A stretch of 64,000 nucleotides of DNA, taken from contig JBBPSI010000111.1 in NCBI GenBank assembly GCA_038093515.1, forward strand, positions 20,755 to 84,754, read 5' to 3'. This document shows positions 24,933-36,369 of this stretch, piece by piece (position 1 is the first letter of the stretch; each line of letters opens with the position of its first letter). The DNA is from Butyriboletus loyo (lineage: Eukaryota > Basidiomycota > Agaricomycetes > Boletales > Boletaceae). The position numbers and the translations under genes were made by a program. Under the pieces are notes generated by a model. The model was not told where the DNA came from. It saw only the letters and a list, made by a program, of their open reading frames with translations, and searched no databases.

Positions 24933-25752
24933 TGTTACGCTGATAGCGCACAATAACTAGCAGCGAGCACTTGACTAGGGGCTCGAGCCTAATAAGGAAA
25001 GTGCCGACTCGCGTGAACGACGCTATCGGGTGTCTTGCAAAGCAAGTGTCGGCGAGATCTTGTGTGGTGGCGACCAGACGAGATCGAGCAGGCTCTTATC
25101 GGCTTTATCGGCAAGAGATGGGTATAATGCTAGATTACTATGCACTTGGTGAATGCGTAGAATTAGCTAAAGAACTCGTACTACTCTAAGTACGATCTTA
25201 TATACTATGGGGTATCGTGCACAGACCGAGCTGTGCGTGGCAGCGAGGGCAAAGGGCTATGAGTCCGTCCGAGTCATAGCGTCGAAAGAAGAAGCGGCAA
25301 AGTGCCGGTAACGAGGGAGCGAAGCTCCGAGCAAGATGGCGACATCGTCAGCGAATGAGAAGAGCTGAAGGCGAAGTGACGATGTCCATGAGGCGAGCCC
25401 CACAGGGCGAAGGGTGCGCGAACGGCGGAGCCCTTGGATACGGGTCTCGACGCGAAGGTACTGACGCGTCGTAATCTAGTCACGTGCTAGTCACGTGATG
25501 TAAGAAATGTCATTGGTCAAAGAAAGAGGGACGCGACAGCTCAGCTGAAGGTCCGGCCCGACGGGGCGAGAAGACAGGGGCTATCTCGTGCAACGGCACA
25601 GAGACTCGCAGGGCAACCGGGGAAGTGGATAACGTCCACTAGGCGACTAGGGAGCGGGCGATGGGCGGCATCGCGAGGCGGCGGGGGCGGCGGGGACGCG
25701 TAAGCGTGGGAAAACGAGTGGCGGGGTACGCTTAGGGGTAAAACTGTAACAT
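24933..25752 (-). repeat. LTR of a chromovirus (minus-strand element)
   Basis: About 820 bp with ends TGTTACGCTG and CTGTAACA. On the minus strand it follows a polypurine-like tract (GTACGGGGGGTAA) and the integrase end, so it is the 3' LTR of the adjacent minus-strand Ty3/gypsy element. It is G+C- and CpG-rich, unlike the second transposon island. No other copy is present in the window. Confidence 0.75.
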
Positions 25753-26262
25753 TACCCCCCGTACAAGATCGAAACTCCTGGTTCGATCAAACTCTAGACG
25801 GCGGCGGCGGCGGCAGTGGCGGCGGCGATAATGAGGGAGCGGGTGGACGCGGGGAAGTCTTTCTGGTGGCGAGCCTTGTATGCTCGTAGCAACGGCATGG
25901 AATTGTCCAAATTCCCTTCGGGTTCCCAGGTGTTTTCGGCGGCGGAGTAGCCTTTCCAGGAGACCAAGTACTGTCTCCGATTTCTGGTGCCTCTGTGCGA
26001 GAGGATCTTTTCAACTTCGTACTCCTCTTCGCCTTCTATGGTGTCTGGGGGCGGGTTCGTGTAATTTGGGCCGTGCTCGGGGGTCTCTCTGTAGGACGAC
26101 AGGAGAGAGGCGTGGAAGACGTCGTGTATCTTCCAGGTGGGAGGGAGGCGAAGGCGGAACGCGACGGGAGAAACTACTTGTGCCACCTCAAAGGGGCCTT
26201 CCCGTTTCGGCGCGAGTTTCCGCGACTGGTACCTGAGACCAAATTTTTGTGGATAATAATAA
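25753..26262 (-). mobile_element. Chromovirus remnant: integrase C-terminus with chromodomain
   Basis: Minus-strand frame from about 26245 to 25794: [19 protein letters not shown] (integrase GPY/F-type module), [18 protein letters not shown], then a chromodomain [20 protein letters not shown] followed by [17 protein letters not shown]. Chromodomains direct such elements to heterochromatin. The 5' part of the element (LTR, gag, protease, RT, most of integrase) is missing; homology stops near 26250-26265, directly against the truncated DUF1399/GRDP-like gene. The tail is alanine-rich from a GCC/GCG run. Confidence 0.85.
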
Positions 26263-26277
26263 TAACAAAAACCTCAC

Positions 26278-28587
26278 CGTCGCACACGCGCCGTTATCGA
26301 CAACGAATGGCATAGTGACGCAAGACGCAACTCCGGCCCACAACGGGACAGGGTAGAAGAACGCAGGTTCGTGCGTCTCCATCTGACTGCGGTCGTACCG
26401 CGACACAGCGGACACATCCTTGTCCTTGCCTTTGGCACCGAGTGCCCCTCGGCGCCGCTGTCGCTCGACCTTTCGTCGTCTTCGCTCCCGTGCACGCTCG
26501 GATGTCTTCCGGCTATGCATAGGGTAGACGGCATTATGATCACTGGCATGTGTGCCAGGGGCTGCGTCACGCGGTGGCTGAAGTACATCCAGTCCCTCGG
26601 TTATACGGTGGGAGTGCAGAGACAGGGCGTTCCGCAACCGCTGGCCCAACGTCGTACCTGGGAGAGGGCAGCCGCAGTAAGTATACGGGAGACCGTATCG
26701 ATCCTAGTCAGCCAATCGAGCATTAGGGTCGTCTGTTTTAGTGTGTACGATGATTCGACGTGTACGCACGGTCCAAGCACGACATGTGACGTCGAACGCT
26801 GTTGCGAGATGATTCTCATCGACTTTATCATCACTGGCGGAAACGGTGCTCCCGAATACGATCACGATGAAAGTTGGAAACTGGCACTTACTGGTCGATG
26901 TACCGACCCACAACCCGTTTGCAGTCCGCATGATAATAACCTGCCCTGAGTTGGTGAGTATGCCACGCAAGATCGATGTCGAGCGTCGGAACGAAGAACG
27001 ACCCAGGAACATCAGCCATGAGCCCCAAAAAACTGGAAAAAAATGATCATTGAATATGCGGCGGAAAGTCATCCTGGCACACTCACGCATGGTATCTTGC
27101 AACACAATGTTGTAAGACGACCATCTCCTCTTCGTCGGCGAAGAAGTCGGGATCCGTCCAGCCGAGTTCAGCCATCTTGTGCACGAACGAAGCTTGCCGC
27201 AGAACCTAGCACGACCGTCGGTTGATCAGGATCACGGGAGCGGAAGAAGCAGAGGACGTTGAAACTAACAGCGCCTACGAGTTCGACCGAAAATGGTCGG
27301 TCATCTGTGTATACGCTCTGGATTCTCCTCCCTCTAGTGAAAAGGTTAGAACAGTATAAGTCGATCAACATCTAGATATACATTCTGCGTTGAATTTTTC
27401 CGCTTAATATCCCGGTCAGCAATGTCGGGTCAAACTCCAACTTCTTCATAACTTCCTGTGCGGTAAGTGTGTCTGACGCGGGGAGTTTAGCCGCCGCCAT
27501 GATACGCTTCCTGATCAGCAGAGCACGACCAGTGTCATGGTGTTCATAAGGAGTATGCAGGGTCCCACTGTTGAGGCGTAAATAAGCTCACTGCATAGCA
27601 GTAAGCTGGAAGTGAACGTACGGAAGGAATCCGGCGACTCGGATATTCACAATATCATTCGCGAACTTTTGAAGACCCAACAGGTCCTTTTTTATTTTAT
27701 TTCCACACGATGTGCAGCTGGCAACGAAGTTGCTTTGCGCATACCCCGAGCCATTTGGACCAATAAATGCTATGTGGTTGTCAGGTACTTCTCACAGCAG
27801 CGGAATTCAGCGGTGCTTACGCACGGCTACCCGGTGCTCGCAATGTGGGCACTGGATCTCCTTGTGTGATACGACTGCTGCCGCATCCAAAGGGTCATAC
27901 GGCGTATTTGTGTGGCGCTCCCAGTTGTGGACCCGATCAGGATGAGGCGAGCTGGTAACGAGAAGACCAGGAGATCCCTGCAACGTCATTCAGCGGGGGT
28001 ATCCAATCAATTAATTACACGTACGATATTGGCGGCGAGATACTCCGTAAGGACCGGCAAGTGACCCAACGCCGATACGCGCTGCATATCTTCTGCATAC
28101 CATCTATTCAAGGGGTCAGTCATCCACAATAAATGGTAGACATCCACGAAAGCCTCGTACATCGGATTAAGAAGATAAGCATGCCAGACCATGAGCACAT
28201 CGATCGGGGGAAGAGCTAACTCGAGGTTCACGGAGCACCACCCGCCGAGACTCTGGCACCAGCGGTCAAACCTCGAGAGGGAATCAGCACCGAGGCTCGA
28301 ATAGATGCGATATCTCAAACGAACCTCTCGACTGCGACGTTTACGAACCAGCCCCAACGTTGCTCTGGTTCCATCGCACGAATGTCAATCGGAAACCTTG
28401 TGTCGGAATTGGATTCCACGACCACCCGGAGGTTGTGAAATGCATGCAAGATGGAAAGGTGTCCTCTGAGTTGTTGGGGTTGTATGAGCAAAGCAACACT
28501 AGTATGACGAATGCGGAACGTCTCGGGAAGCGTATATCGTGGCGGAGGCGCCCCAAATTCAGCGTAAGGAGGTGGAATTTCTGACAT
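26278..28587 (-). CDS. DUF1399/GRDP-like protein, 3' end lost to transposon
   Basis: Member of the glycine-rich-domain (GRDP/DUF1399-like) family, cytosolic, function poorly known. Ten or so exons splice cleanly: MSEIPPPYAEFGAPPPRYTL, ALPPIDVLMVWHAYLLNPMY, a cysteine pair IQCPHCEHR, GPNGSGYAQSNFVASCTSCG, YTDDRPFSVELVGA, VLRQASFVHKMAELGWTDPD, FFVPTLDIDLAWHTHQLRAG (the WHTHQ motif), YTYCGCPLPG, and EPAFFYPVPLWAG near 26340. The frame ends at VVDNGACAT, followed at 26277 by GTGAGG and then transposon DNA. Family members normally go on with a glycine/cysteine-rich tail; none is visible here or on the far side of the island. Whether the truncated protein is still made is unknown. Confidence 0.85.
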
Positions 28588-29548
28588 GAAATGCTAGGAA
28601 CTGGGATGTTGGGGAGCTGGTTGTGGTCCTGTGGAACGAAGTACCACGATAAGAAGTTTACGTAGAGAGGCCATGAGGAACCAATGGTGCCGGTGATCCA
28701 CGGAGCGAGTTGCAGCGTCTCAGTGACATACGTCAACCCGTTGCTCCGCGGGCTTGGCTGTTGTGGAACTCAAAGAAAGAGATCTATCTGTTTGGTAGGT
28801 TCTTGATGGTCATTCGTATTTCGGGAGACATGACTCGCAGCCTAATGTTCCTGCAAGAAACCTACCATCAGATGAGCACGTAAGTTAGTGATTATAGCGA
28901 CCCTTGCCTGGATGTGTATTTGGCAAGTTCCCTGAAACAGTGTCCCTCGGGCTGTGCTGAGTCAGGGACGCGGAGGCGATACAAACACGCCGAGAAAGGG
29001 AACTGTCGAGTTTGCGGCGTGATTCAGGTCGGTCAGCTGAACACAAGGCGCATCTACAAAACTAGCCAAATGTAGCCGAGCGCCACAGACTCTGTAGCAC
29101 TCGGCTACATTTGGCTAGTTTTGTAGATTTGAAGGCAGAGGCTAAGTTATATTGGCGCCACGGGACCTTTTCCATCACGAACAATTTGATCGGTGACTAG
29201 GTCAAGGTCACCATGGGAATGTCCAGCCATGTGCTTGCCTAGTCAGGATCCGACTCGGCAGTCAATCACCAATCGTTTTGACGCAACAGTTGCACGTTCA
29301 CCCAGTTCGTCAGTCAAGCTAAGAAGGACCACGAGACCAGCCCCGTAATCGATGGTGTATTTCTATCACAATGCGACGACAAAACTAACTACTTGGGACG
29401 GATTTGCAATGAATGTAAGCAAAAAAAAATGCCTACTTCTTTCGAAGGGGTTTTCCAGGTGTAGAAAATAAAATAAAGATAAGGAGTGAGCAGCAAAGGA
29501 AAATGATCTTTCTGTCTAATATCCTGCAGTCATACAAATAGCTGTCCA
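28588..29548. other. Intergenic with a perfect foldback
   Basis: Divergent side of the DUF1399 gene and downstream side of the ammonium transporter. No gene is recognised. It contains the 29-bp inverted repeat at 29052-29128, listed separately. Confidence 0.5.
29052..29128. repeat. Perfect 29-bp inverted repeat (hairpin)
   Basis: The left arm 29052-29080 starts ATCTACAAAACTAGCC and the right arm 29100-29128 ends GGCTAGTTTTGTAGAT. The arms are exactly complementary, with a 19-base spacer that itself has partial symmetry (CACAGACTCTGTAG). It could be a tiny foldback transposon or the trace of a recent hairpin-mediated event. Neither neighbouring gene extends into it. Confidence 0.85.
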
Positions 29549-31389
29549 TCAAGCATTGAGTGCTGGGATGGAAACAGTGTTGGCCGTCTTTTCGTGTTCG
29601 CTCTCCTGCGAGGTCGAAGCAGTGTGCTGGGGTTCACTATTTCTGCCAACAGCCGTGTTGTACTCTTGACGAGGCAGGAGCTCAACATCAATCCCGACAT
29701 AGTCGTACGCAAATTCTCCCATCTCAGCGTCGTCAACCCCGATAATTTCGGTCTCCTCGTCGCAACGGAGACGAAGGAAAGGAATATAGTGCATGACCCA
29801 CAAAATGATGGTCTGCAGAAAAGAACACGGAGCAGTCAGACGATTTGACACTCGCTGAACGCAGGGAACCGACTCACGGTCACGATGAAGGAGTAGGAGA
29901 GGCCGGATGCCGAGTCTGCCAATTGAATTCCGAGTTGTTTGTAGTTGTGATCGAGCCAGCCGCCAGGAATTGTCGTGATTCCATCAGCACCCGCAACACT
30001 TGACTGAGCAAAAAGACCAGTGAGCAGGTTGCCAACTACCCCACCAACAGCGTGGGAGGCAAAAATCTATTATGCACTCGGTGAGTACTGGCTAGGGTGA
30101 TTGGTCTAGAACCCACGTCGAGAGCATCATCGTATTTGAAATAGAACTTCAACTGGGTGGCGAAGTTGCACAGGGTGCCAGCCATGAAGCCAAAAAGCAC
30201 CGCAGCGGGGGCACCGACAAACCCGGAACCAGGAGTGATGGCAACGAGACCTGCGATGGCACCGGAGCAAAAACCAACGGCAGACCACTTGCGTTCCAAG
30301 CGCCAATCCTGCAAAAGGTCATCAGAAAGCTAATTTAACTATCCCAGAAATGCTCACCCAGAGCATCCAAGTCAGACCACCAACGCTAGCGGCCAAGTTA
30401 GTGACAATGCAAGCCTCTGTAGCACGGTAGTTGGCAGACAAAGCCGATCCGCCGTTAAATCCGAACCAGCCGAACCAGAGGAAGACCGTGCCCAGGACAA
30501 CATAGGTGGTGTTGTGGGGCTTGTAAGCGAGTCGCTCCGTGCCGTAACCACGACGCTTTCCGAGATAAAGTGAGATGGCCAGTGCTGCACTGCCAGAAGA
30601 GATATGGACAGGAGTACCGCCAGCGAAGTCGAGGCCTCCTAAGACGTATGACCAACCGTTGGGGTTCCACGTCCAGCAAGCAATCGGGTCGTACACAACC
30701 GTCGACCACACAAACACGAATACCATAAGCGGACCCAGACGACTTCGCTCTGCGACTGCGCCAATAGCGATTATCGGGCTATGCGATGACAATGTAAGCG
30801 GTGCCAGCCAAGGATGGGGATGGCAGGATGGCCTACGTAATAGCAGCAAACATGAGTTGGAAGACACAAAAGACAATCGCAGGCACGCGGGGACTGCCAA
30901 CGGACGGCTGATCAAGCACATCCATGAGGCCAAAGTGATCTGTGCAAAAGTGAGACCTAATTCGTACCGACCATGAATGACTTACCCAGATTGCCAATAT
31001 ATCTACCAGCGGTTTCGCTGAACGCCAAAGAGTATCCCCAGAAGAACCACTGCCATGGGGTGAGAGCTTGTCACTCCTATGAAGTCATCTGCCGCACCTG
31101 GAACGACACCATTGCGACGGTCATCATACTAAGATATATCATGCTAAGAGCATTCTTCCTCCGCAACAGACCCGAGTAGAAGAAACCAACACCCGGTATC
31201 ATGATGAATACCAAAGCGGTTGAGGCCAGTGTCCAAGCGATATCACCAAGGTTGTATACGCCAGACGCGGATGATGTGGACCATTGAAGGTCTCCCGCTG
31301 AGCGGAGGGAGGGTCGAAAGTCAATGAAGGGTTGTGGAAAGGTTACGAGAAGCTCTGAGCTCACAGGAATCGTAGGTTACGTTCACCAT
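29549..31389 (-). CDS. Ammonium transporter (Amt/Mep family)
   Basis: Plasma-membrane ammonium permease. The ATG at 31389 begins MVNVTYDS; an intron (31303-31365) joins it to SGDLQWSTSSASGVYNLGDI, the usual fungal Mep/Amt N-terminus. A later in-frame ATG at 31364 lies inside that intron. About eleven hydrophobic segments follow. Diagnostic sites are ALVFIMIPGVGFFYSGLLRR, the first pore histidine in DFAGGTPVHISSGSAAL, FLWFGWFGFNGGSALSANYR, and the second pore histidine in FASHAVGGVVGNLLTG. The cytosolic tail (DYVGIDVELLPRQEYNTAVG) ends at 29549. Six or seven introns; complete. Whether it also signals, as some Mep2 proteins do, cannot be told. Confidence 0.95.
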
Positions 31390-32489
31390 GTCGAGGGAGG
31401 CTTCTGTGGCTGAATTATGGGCGTTGATGAGAGGTCTGCTGACCAAAAGTTGGTGTTGATATACTCGCCTCCATCACGTGGGATTTGTGTACCTTAGTGG
31501 GTTTGCAAAGACATCCACAGCGCTCTCATTGGTGGATAGCATCCCCTCTCCTGCTTAGTCAGCGCCCTTCTTATCTTGCCAAGTCCTTTATTCTCGCTGC
31601 GCATAACATGGCAGGTGCACCTGTTATCTTGTCAAAATCTTGGATAAGTGCCCTGAATAGTGGCAAGGTGATATTGTCAGGTGTAGAACCGAAACGTGAG
31701 ATAAGAGAAAGCCACCAGTCTCTCGGGTCCGGGACCTCATCGGACCCGAGGGACTGGTTGCCTTCTCTTATCTCGGGTGCAGGGGCCATTTCGATCGTAC
31801 ACTTGACAATATCACCTTGCCACTCACCGTGTGGCACGTTGACAATCGACCCAGAACGTTACCATTCTCGTTGTGGCTCATTCACCCCCTTCCGACATTG
31901 TTTGTGTGACTTTGGCAACGTCCTCACAGCAACGATGCGGCTAACATTCCCCTATCACATGAGCGTCACATCTGCCAGGTAACAGCAGTTGAGAGTCGAT
32001 TAGTATCCGAGGCGGTGCCATCGACACTCACGCCGTAACCATCTGTGAGCGCGTACACCAACCGAAGTGTGCTGGTTTACATCTGTGTGACACGGTTGTT
32101 CATTACACTGGGTATGTTGGGAATCAGCATAGAAATTTACCAACATTGTGTACACTTCGTTCGGCCGCCACTGATCTGTGAGACACCTTCACCGCTTCCA
32201 TGGCGGCCGTAATATAAATTTTATCCCCTGTCGTGAAATAGTATATGGACTGCACCTACTGATAATGGGAAACACAGCAAATCCTACGCCACAACGCTCC
32301 ACGATCGTTTTATATTCGATGCCGGTCGATATAATGGTCTGACGGTGGGGAGTATGGCTCTTGTTGGATTGCATCGAATCCTTTGGCTTTGGAATGAGCC
32401 GGCGCTGCGAAACGTTCGGCAGCTGTCCGAAATCCGAGGTGTTTGTGTTTGTTTGCTTTCAGCAGGAAAACCCAAGTCTGCAACTAAAC
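31390..32489. other. Divergent promoter region containing a foldback element
   Basis: Shared upstream region of the ammonium transporter (-) and the gene at 32490 (+). No GATA-type nitrogen motif cluster stands out by eye. It contains the inverted-repeat element at 31660-31823. No gene recognised. Confidence 0.45.
31660..31823. mobile_element. MITE-like foldback element
   Basis: A 20-bp terminal inverted repeat: GTGGCAAGGTGATATTGTCA at 31660-31679 and its complement at 31804-31823. Inside, further paired segments occur (TGAGATAAGAGAA with TTCTCTTATCTCG; CTCGGGTCCG with CGGACCCGAG), so nearly the whole 164 bp can fold. No target duplication is obvious. No coding capacity. Confidence 0.7.
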
Positions 32490-33628
32490 ATGGTCGAAGT
32501 TGTTCGATGGCGAGTGTTCTCGTTGGTGCTACGAGGCGGTATGTACCTGTCCATGCATCCCACCTCACAAAATGTTCGGTCTTGGTGAAACAAATCCACA
32601 TCTCACAACCCAGTTCGTCCTTGTTTATCAAGCTGTCTGAAGCCAAGTAATTTATAGGTATAGCTCGACGCGCCAGTGACGACGGCAACCTCGGTATTCC
32701 GGACGAGCCCGTATCACAAATAACATTACAGAAATCCACCAAGTCGCTGCCCAAATACTGGAATGTTCGGGAACGAAAATTTCTCGAACTCCTCCAGTTC
32801 GTGCGTGACCGTATTGGCCGAGTGAAAGTCGTCAAGTCTGGCCAGGTCCGCACCACGGCCTGGTTGCGCCTCTTCCAGCTTGCGAGCAAGGCAGAACACC
32901 TTGAGGGCGTTGCAGAGACATTCCCTCAGTGGAGAGAGTCAGGAAAATCATTTACCCCCCTCGACACTGAGATGTTCGTTCGTGCGTTTGTTGTCCAATG
33001 CTCGTACCGTTTCGTAGACACTCATCCTGTTTCTCTACCCCATACCATAGGTCGGTGCGAAGAGCTTGATTGCCCTCTGCTTGCTCTCAAAGTTTTCGGA
33101 GATCATCCAAAGTATGGTCTCGCGCTTTCATCCTTCCCAGCTGCGCGTACCCTCCTTCATTCTCTCTATCAAAAATATCCTCTGGAGAACATGATTGCCG
33201 CAGTATCGCTGTTTGGTATGAACAATCTTTCGCCTGTGACAAATGATCCCGCTAGCTGTGCTATGCTCTACGCAGCCTGTATACGGAGCAAGAATAAACA
33301 CGCCTCGTTGCTTGGGAGAGATATCCGAATGGCACTTCTGAAACTTCTGGGAGACACTACCCCCTATCCCGAACCCAAGGAAAAATTTCTACGCGCTCGA
33401 TATTCCGTCAAACCTGATCTATGGCTACTGGAGGCTCTCAGGGATATAAAGAAGACCAAGAGGGATCAAGATCGTGGATCATGGTGGATAACCGAATGGA
33501 TTGCTGGAGGAGAGGGTCGTGTGCTTCCACCGCTGGCGGAACGCAGGTATCAAGCAAGGGGTGGAAAACATTTGTCGGAGGAATCGACACCTGCCACGGA
33601 AAGTGCCGCACAACAGTTACATGCTTGA
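32490..33628 (+). CDS. Conserved fungal protein, probably mitochondrial
   Basis: Not assigned to a named family. The ATG at 32490 starts a short exon (MVEVVRWRVFSLVLRG) with arginines and hydrophobic residues but no acidic run beyond Glu3, which suits a mitochondrial presequence. An intron (about 32539-32661) joins it to ARRASDDGNLGIPDEPVSQI. The remainder is one open exon with helical character: TTAWLRLFQLASKAEHLEGV, HPKYGLALSSFPAARTLLHS, NMIAAVSLFGMNNLSPVTND and a basic C-terminal region. Repeated helix pairs recall PPR/TPR-like or mitoribosomal accessory proteins, but I cannot show repeats convincingly. Total about 338 residues. Intact. Confidence 0.7.
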
Positions 33629-34301
33629 TTGTTCGTACAGTATCTTTGGTTAATTATCGTCGTTTCCGGTTCTCACACAATCCGTTTCATGACATTTGCA
33701 CTGAATCCGAAGTGGAATCTACCCCGCGAAGGTGTGTTGTATCGGAAACTGATATTAGGGATCGTGATAGCATTATATCGGTCATGTCGATCACACTGAT
33801 CCATCTCCGTCTGTCAGAGTGTTTGAACTTCATGAAGTGCAACAGACAGACAGCCGCCCCTGCATCTCATGGCCAATGGCGAACCCATGGAAAAACCACA
33901 TGGCGGTGGCGTTCGTACAGTCGTAGTTGTTCGCTTACACAAGTGTAAGCGTTATCGCAGATGACCAAGCTTCTGCTGACGAAAACGGTATCACAGCCGT
34001 CCAAATCCTTCAGTATTGCTGTATCAGTTTCGCTAGGTTGACTCCGTCACGGGAATTCACGAGCCCCGTCCATCGCCCTCGTGAGTAGCTAAAGCGTAGA
34101 GGCAAGAGCCGATGCTCAAGCGCTCACCGATGATACACTCAAAAGTCTGCCGAAAAGGATAAAACGACGCAACCAGATAATCGATGGACACTACCCGCAC
34201 CACGGCCTGAGCTGTCTACCGCTGGCCCACAGAGAAACGTGTATGGGAGTCCACCGCCAAGATTCGCCTGCCTGCGCATGCACTCGTCGACCACGAATGA
34301 A
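33629..34301. other. Intergenic, no gene recognised
   Basis: This stretch lies between the conserved mitochondrial-like gene and the hAT element. Short unrelated open frames only. It should include the 3' UTR of the upstream gene. Confidence 0.4.
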
Positions 34302-35875
34302 TAGGGTTGCACACGGGTAACACCGCGGGTCGGCGAACCGGCACCGTACCCGTACCCGCAGATGGTACGGGTCCACACCGACCCGTACAACCCGCGGTTA
34401 TGACCCAAACCCGCCACGGTGTGACCCAAACCAGACGATGTAGGACAAAAAAAATTGGTGCAGACAAGAGTTGCGGGATTGAATGAATACTACATTGTGC
34501 TGTAGTAGACTCGGATTCGCCCCGCTTCCGTTTCTTTGGTCAGATGGCTGCAATAATATCTTCTAGTGTGATCAAGTCATGGCGACTCCATGACCCAAGG
34601 CACAGGAACTCTTGAATGGAACTGCCAGTCAACCAGTTTCACATGAAGTGTAGTAGTTGGCGACCTCGTGAGAAGACACGCTCGACTGCAGTTGAAGTTG
34701 CTGGATCAGAAGGTCATACTGTGACAGACGTGCAAAGAGAGGATAAGTGTATGATTACTTACCAGGTACACTTAGGTAGTCCAGAGCCATTCAATGGAGG
34801 TTTGGGTATTTGGTCTTGTTCTCGTGCCACCACTCAAGGGCATCCTTGATGGACTCACTCGGTTGTCTGAGATACCCCCCAGGTTCATCAGTCAAGAAGA
34901 CTGGAACAAGTGAGATGTTTCTGAAATCTCCTGTAATATTCCCTGCCTAGTATGAAGTTGTGAGCCTTGCTTCAAGAAAGCTGCTCAGAGTGCTGAAGAG
35001 GATGTATGTTACTCACCATCCGATCATCCGAGGTGACTGCCAGTGGAGAGTCTGCATTGGGTGTGATCTATTTTTTGCACTGACTAATCCACCCCTCGTG
35101 AACAATCGCAGCGACGACCATCAACACATGTGACAGTGACAGCATCAAGCTTGAAGAACAAGTAAATTGGTGAGTGCCGATGTTTTTTGAGAGCAGCTGG
35201 CAAACGAGATCATAAGCATAACTCTGAAAAAGCTCGCCTAACTGTGCATCAGGCTCCTCCTCAGCATCAGAGGCTTGGGACGAAGCAACTAACATGATTT
35301 CTACTTCTGATGTATCATGACTACTTCGTAGTACTTGGTTTTCTGATATGTATATGTTGACATGAAAGATATATAATCCTGGAGACTGCCGACTCACCAT
35401 CTAGTAGCTGAGGCTCTGTATGCTTTGATTTCTTGTGTGCGGGAATAACGATTGTTGGGCCTTTGGCTTTATAGTCCATCATGACCATGAGTAGCGTGGC
35501 GCCAGGTATGAGTCCGTGCATATGCATATCGAGAACCAGGACAATGTTTGCAGCAATTCAGAAGTTGAAATTGAGCAGAACAAACTAAATCATTGTCGAG
35601 CGAGACTGAATTGTCGCCGGGGAGACTAGTAGGTCATTGTCGGGGCGGACCATTTGCTTATCGGAGTGACCATTGCCGCACATCAATCGCGGAAAACTTG
35701 CTTACATAAAAGGTGTTGTACCTCCGAGTCACCCCACCCAAACCCGTACAAACCTGTACACCGTTTGCACAGGTACGCGGTGTCGAAGCGGGTTAGACGT
35801 TTCAACGCCGTACCCGTACCCGTCGTACCCGTGCCCCAAACACCACGGTGTCACCCATACCCGTGTGCAACCCTA
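34302..35875. mobile_element. Decayed hAT-superfamily DNA transposon
   Basis: The ends are an 18-bp terminal inverted repeat: TAGGGTTGCACACGGGTA at 34302 and its complement ending at 35875. Subterminal DNA at both ends is rich in ACCCGTACCCGT motifs. The flanking octamers CGAATGAA and CAAGTGAA match at 6 of 8 positions, as expected of an aged 8-bp hAT target duplication. Inside, the minus strand encodes remnants of the hATC dimerisation domain (see next entry). Length 1574 bp, shorter than an autonomous hAT element, so much of the transposase is deleted. Confidence 0.8.
34639..34858 (-). pseudogene. hAT transposase C-terminal (hATC) remnant
   Basis: On the minus strand the sequence reads ESIKDALEWWHENKTKYPNL, then a stop codon in place of the usual arginine, then MALDYLSVPG, the hallmark hATC block. 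After an intron-like gap the frame gives STAVERVFSRGRQLLHFM and a stop. ERVFSRGR is the conserved hATC motif. The in-frame TGA (from CGA by one transition) and the missing N-terminal BED/catalytic part show it is dead. Confidence 0.85.
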
Positions 35876-36369
35876 CAAGTGAAGACGTTCGACGAGTTCG
35901 CAAGGATGCGGTCATCAATCAGTTCGTACATCACTGTTACATGCATGCGATCGATAAGGAGAAGAGGTCCGGCTGGGATACTGCGTGCACAATCATCTCG
36001 TGTGCCTTCGGGGAGGTGAGTTGGCAGTGGAACTTACAGGGGCCATATTGGGTGCTCATCACGTCGTAGACACGAATACCTCCCGACCCTCGAGTTACAG
36101 GTTATTTCTTTGGTCGTTATGTTGAAGTACATATCAGATGGTGGGATGGTTTCTGGATGGACAATAACAAGTGGTCGTTGGATGCTACACCGCAAAGTGG
36201 GATTAGGATCAATCTCCTTGCTTTCTGGCTGCCCTTAAGGTCACGAGATTCGGTACTGCACCACGGCCCGCAATGATGCGTCCCATGACTTGGGTCTCTC
36301 TATGGATAAGTACATAAGGGCATCCATCTCGCACTCGAACGGGTCATCGCTCTCCCATCAAACCTCGCC
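35876..36369. other. Upstream region of the aldolase gene
   Basis: About 490 bp between the hAT element and the aldolase start. No gene recognised. The hAT end lies about 0.5 kb upstream of the aldolase ATG. Confidence 0.4.

Noticed and set aside
26188..26310. Possible actin-related protein N-terminus (PFVVDNGACATV)
   Set aside because: The phrase resembles Arp N-termini, but it is continuous in frame with the EPAFFYPVPLW region and upstream exons of the DUF1399/GRDP-like gene, which fits much better.
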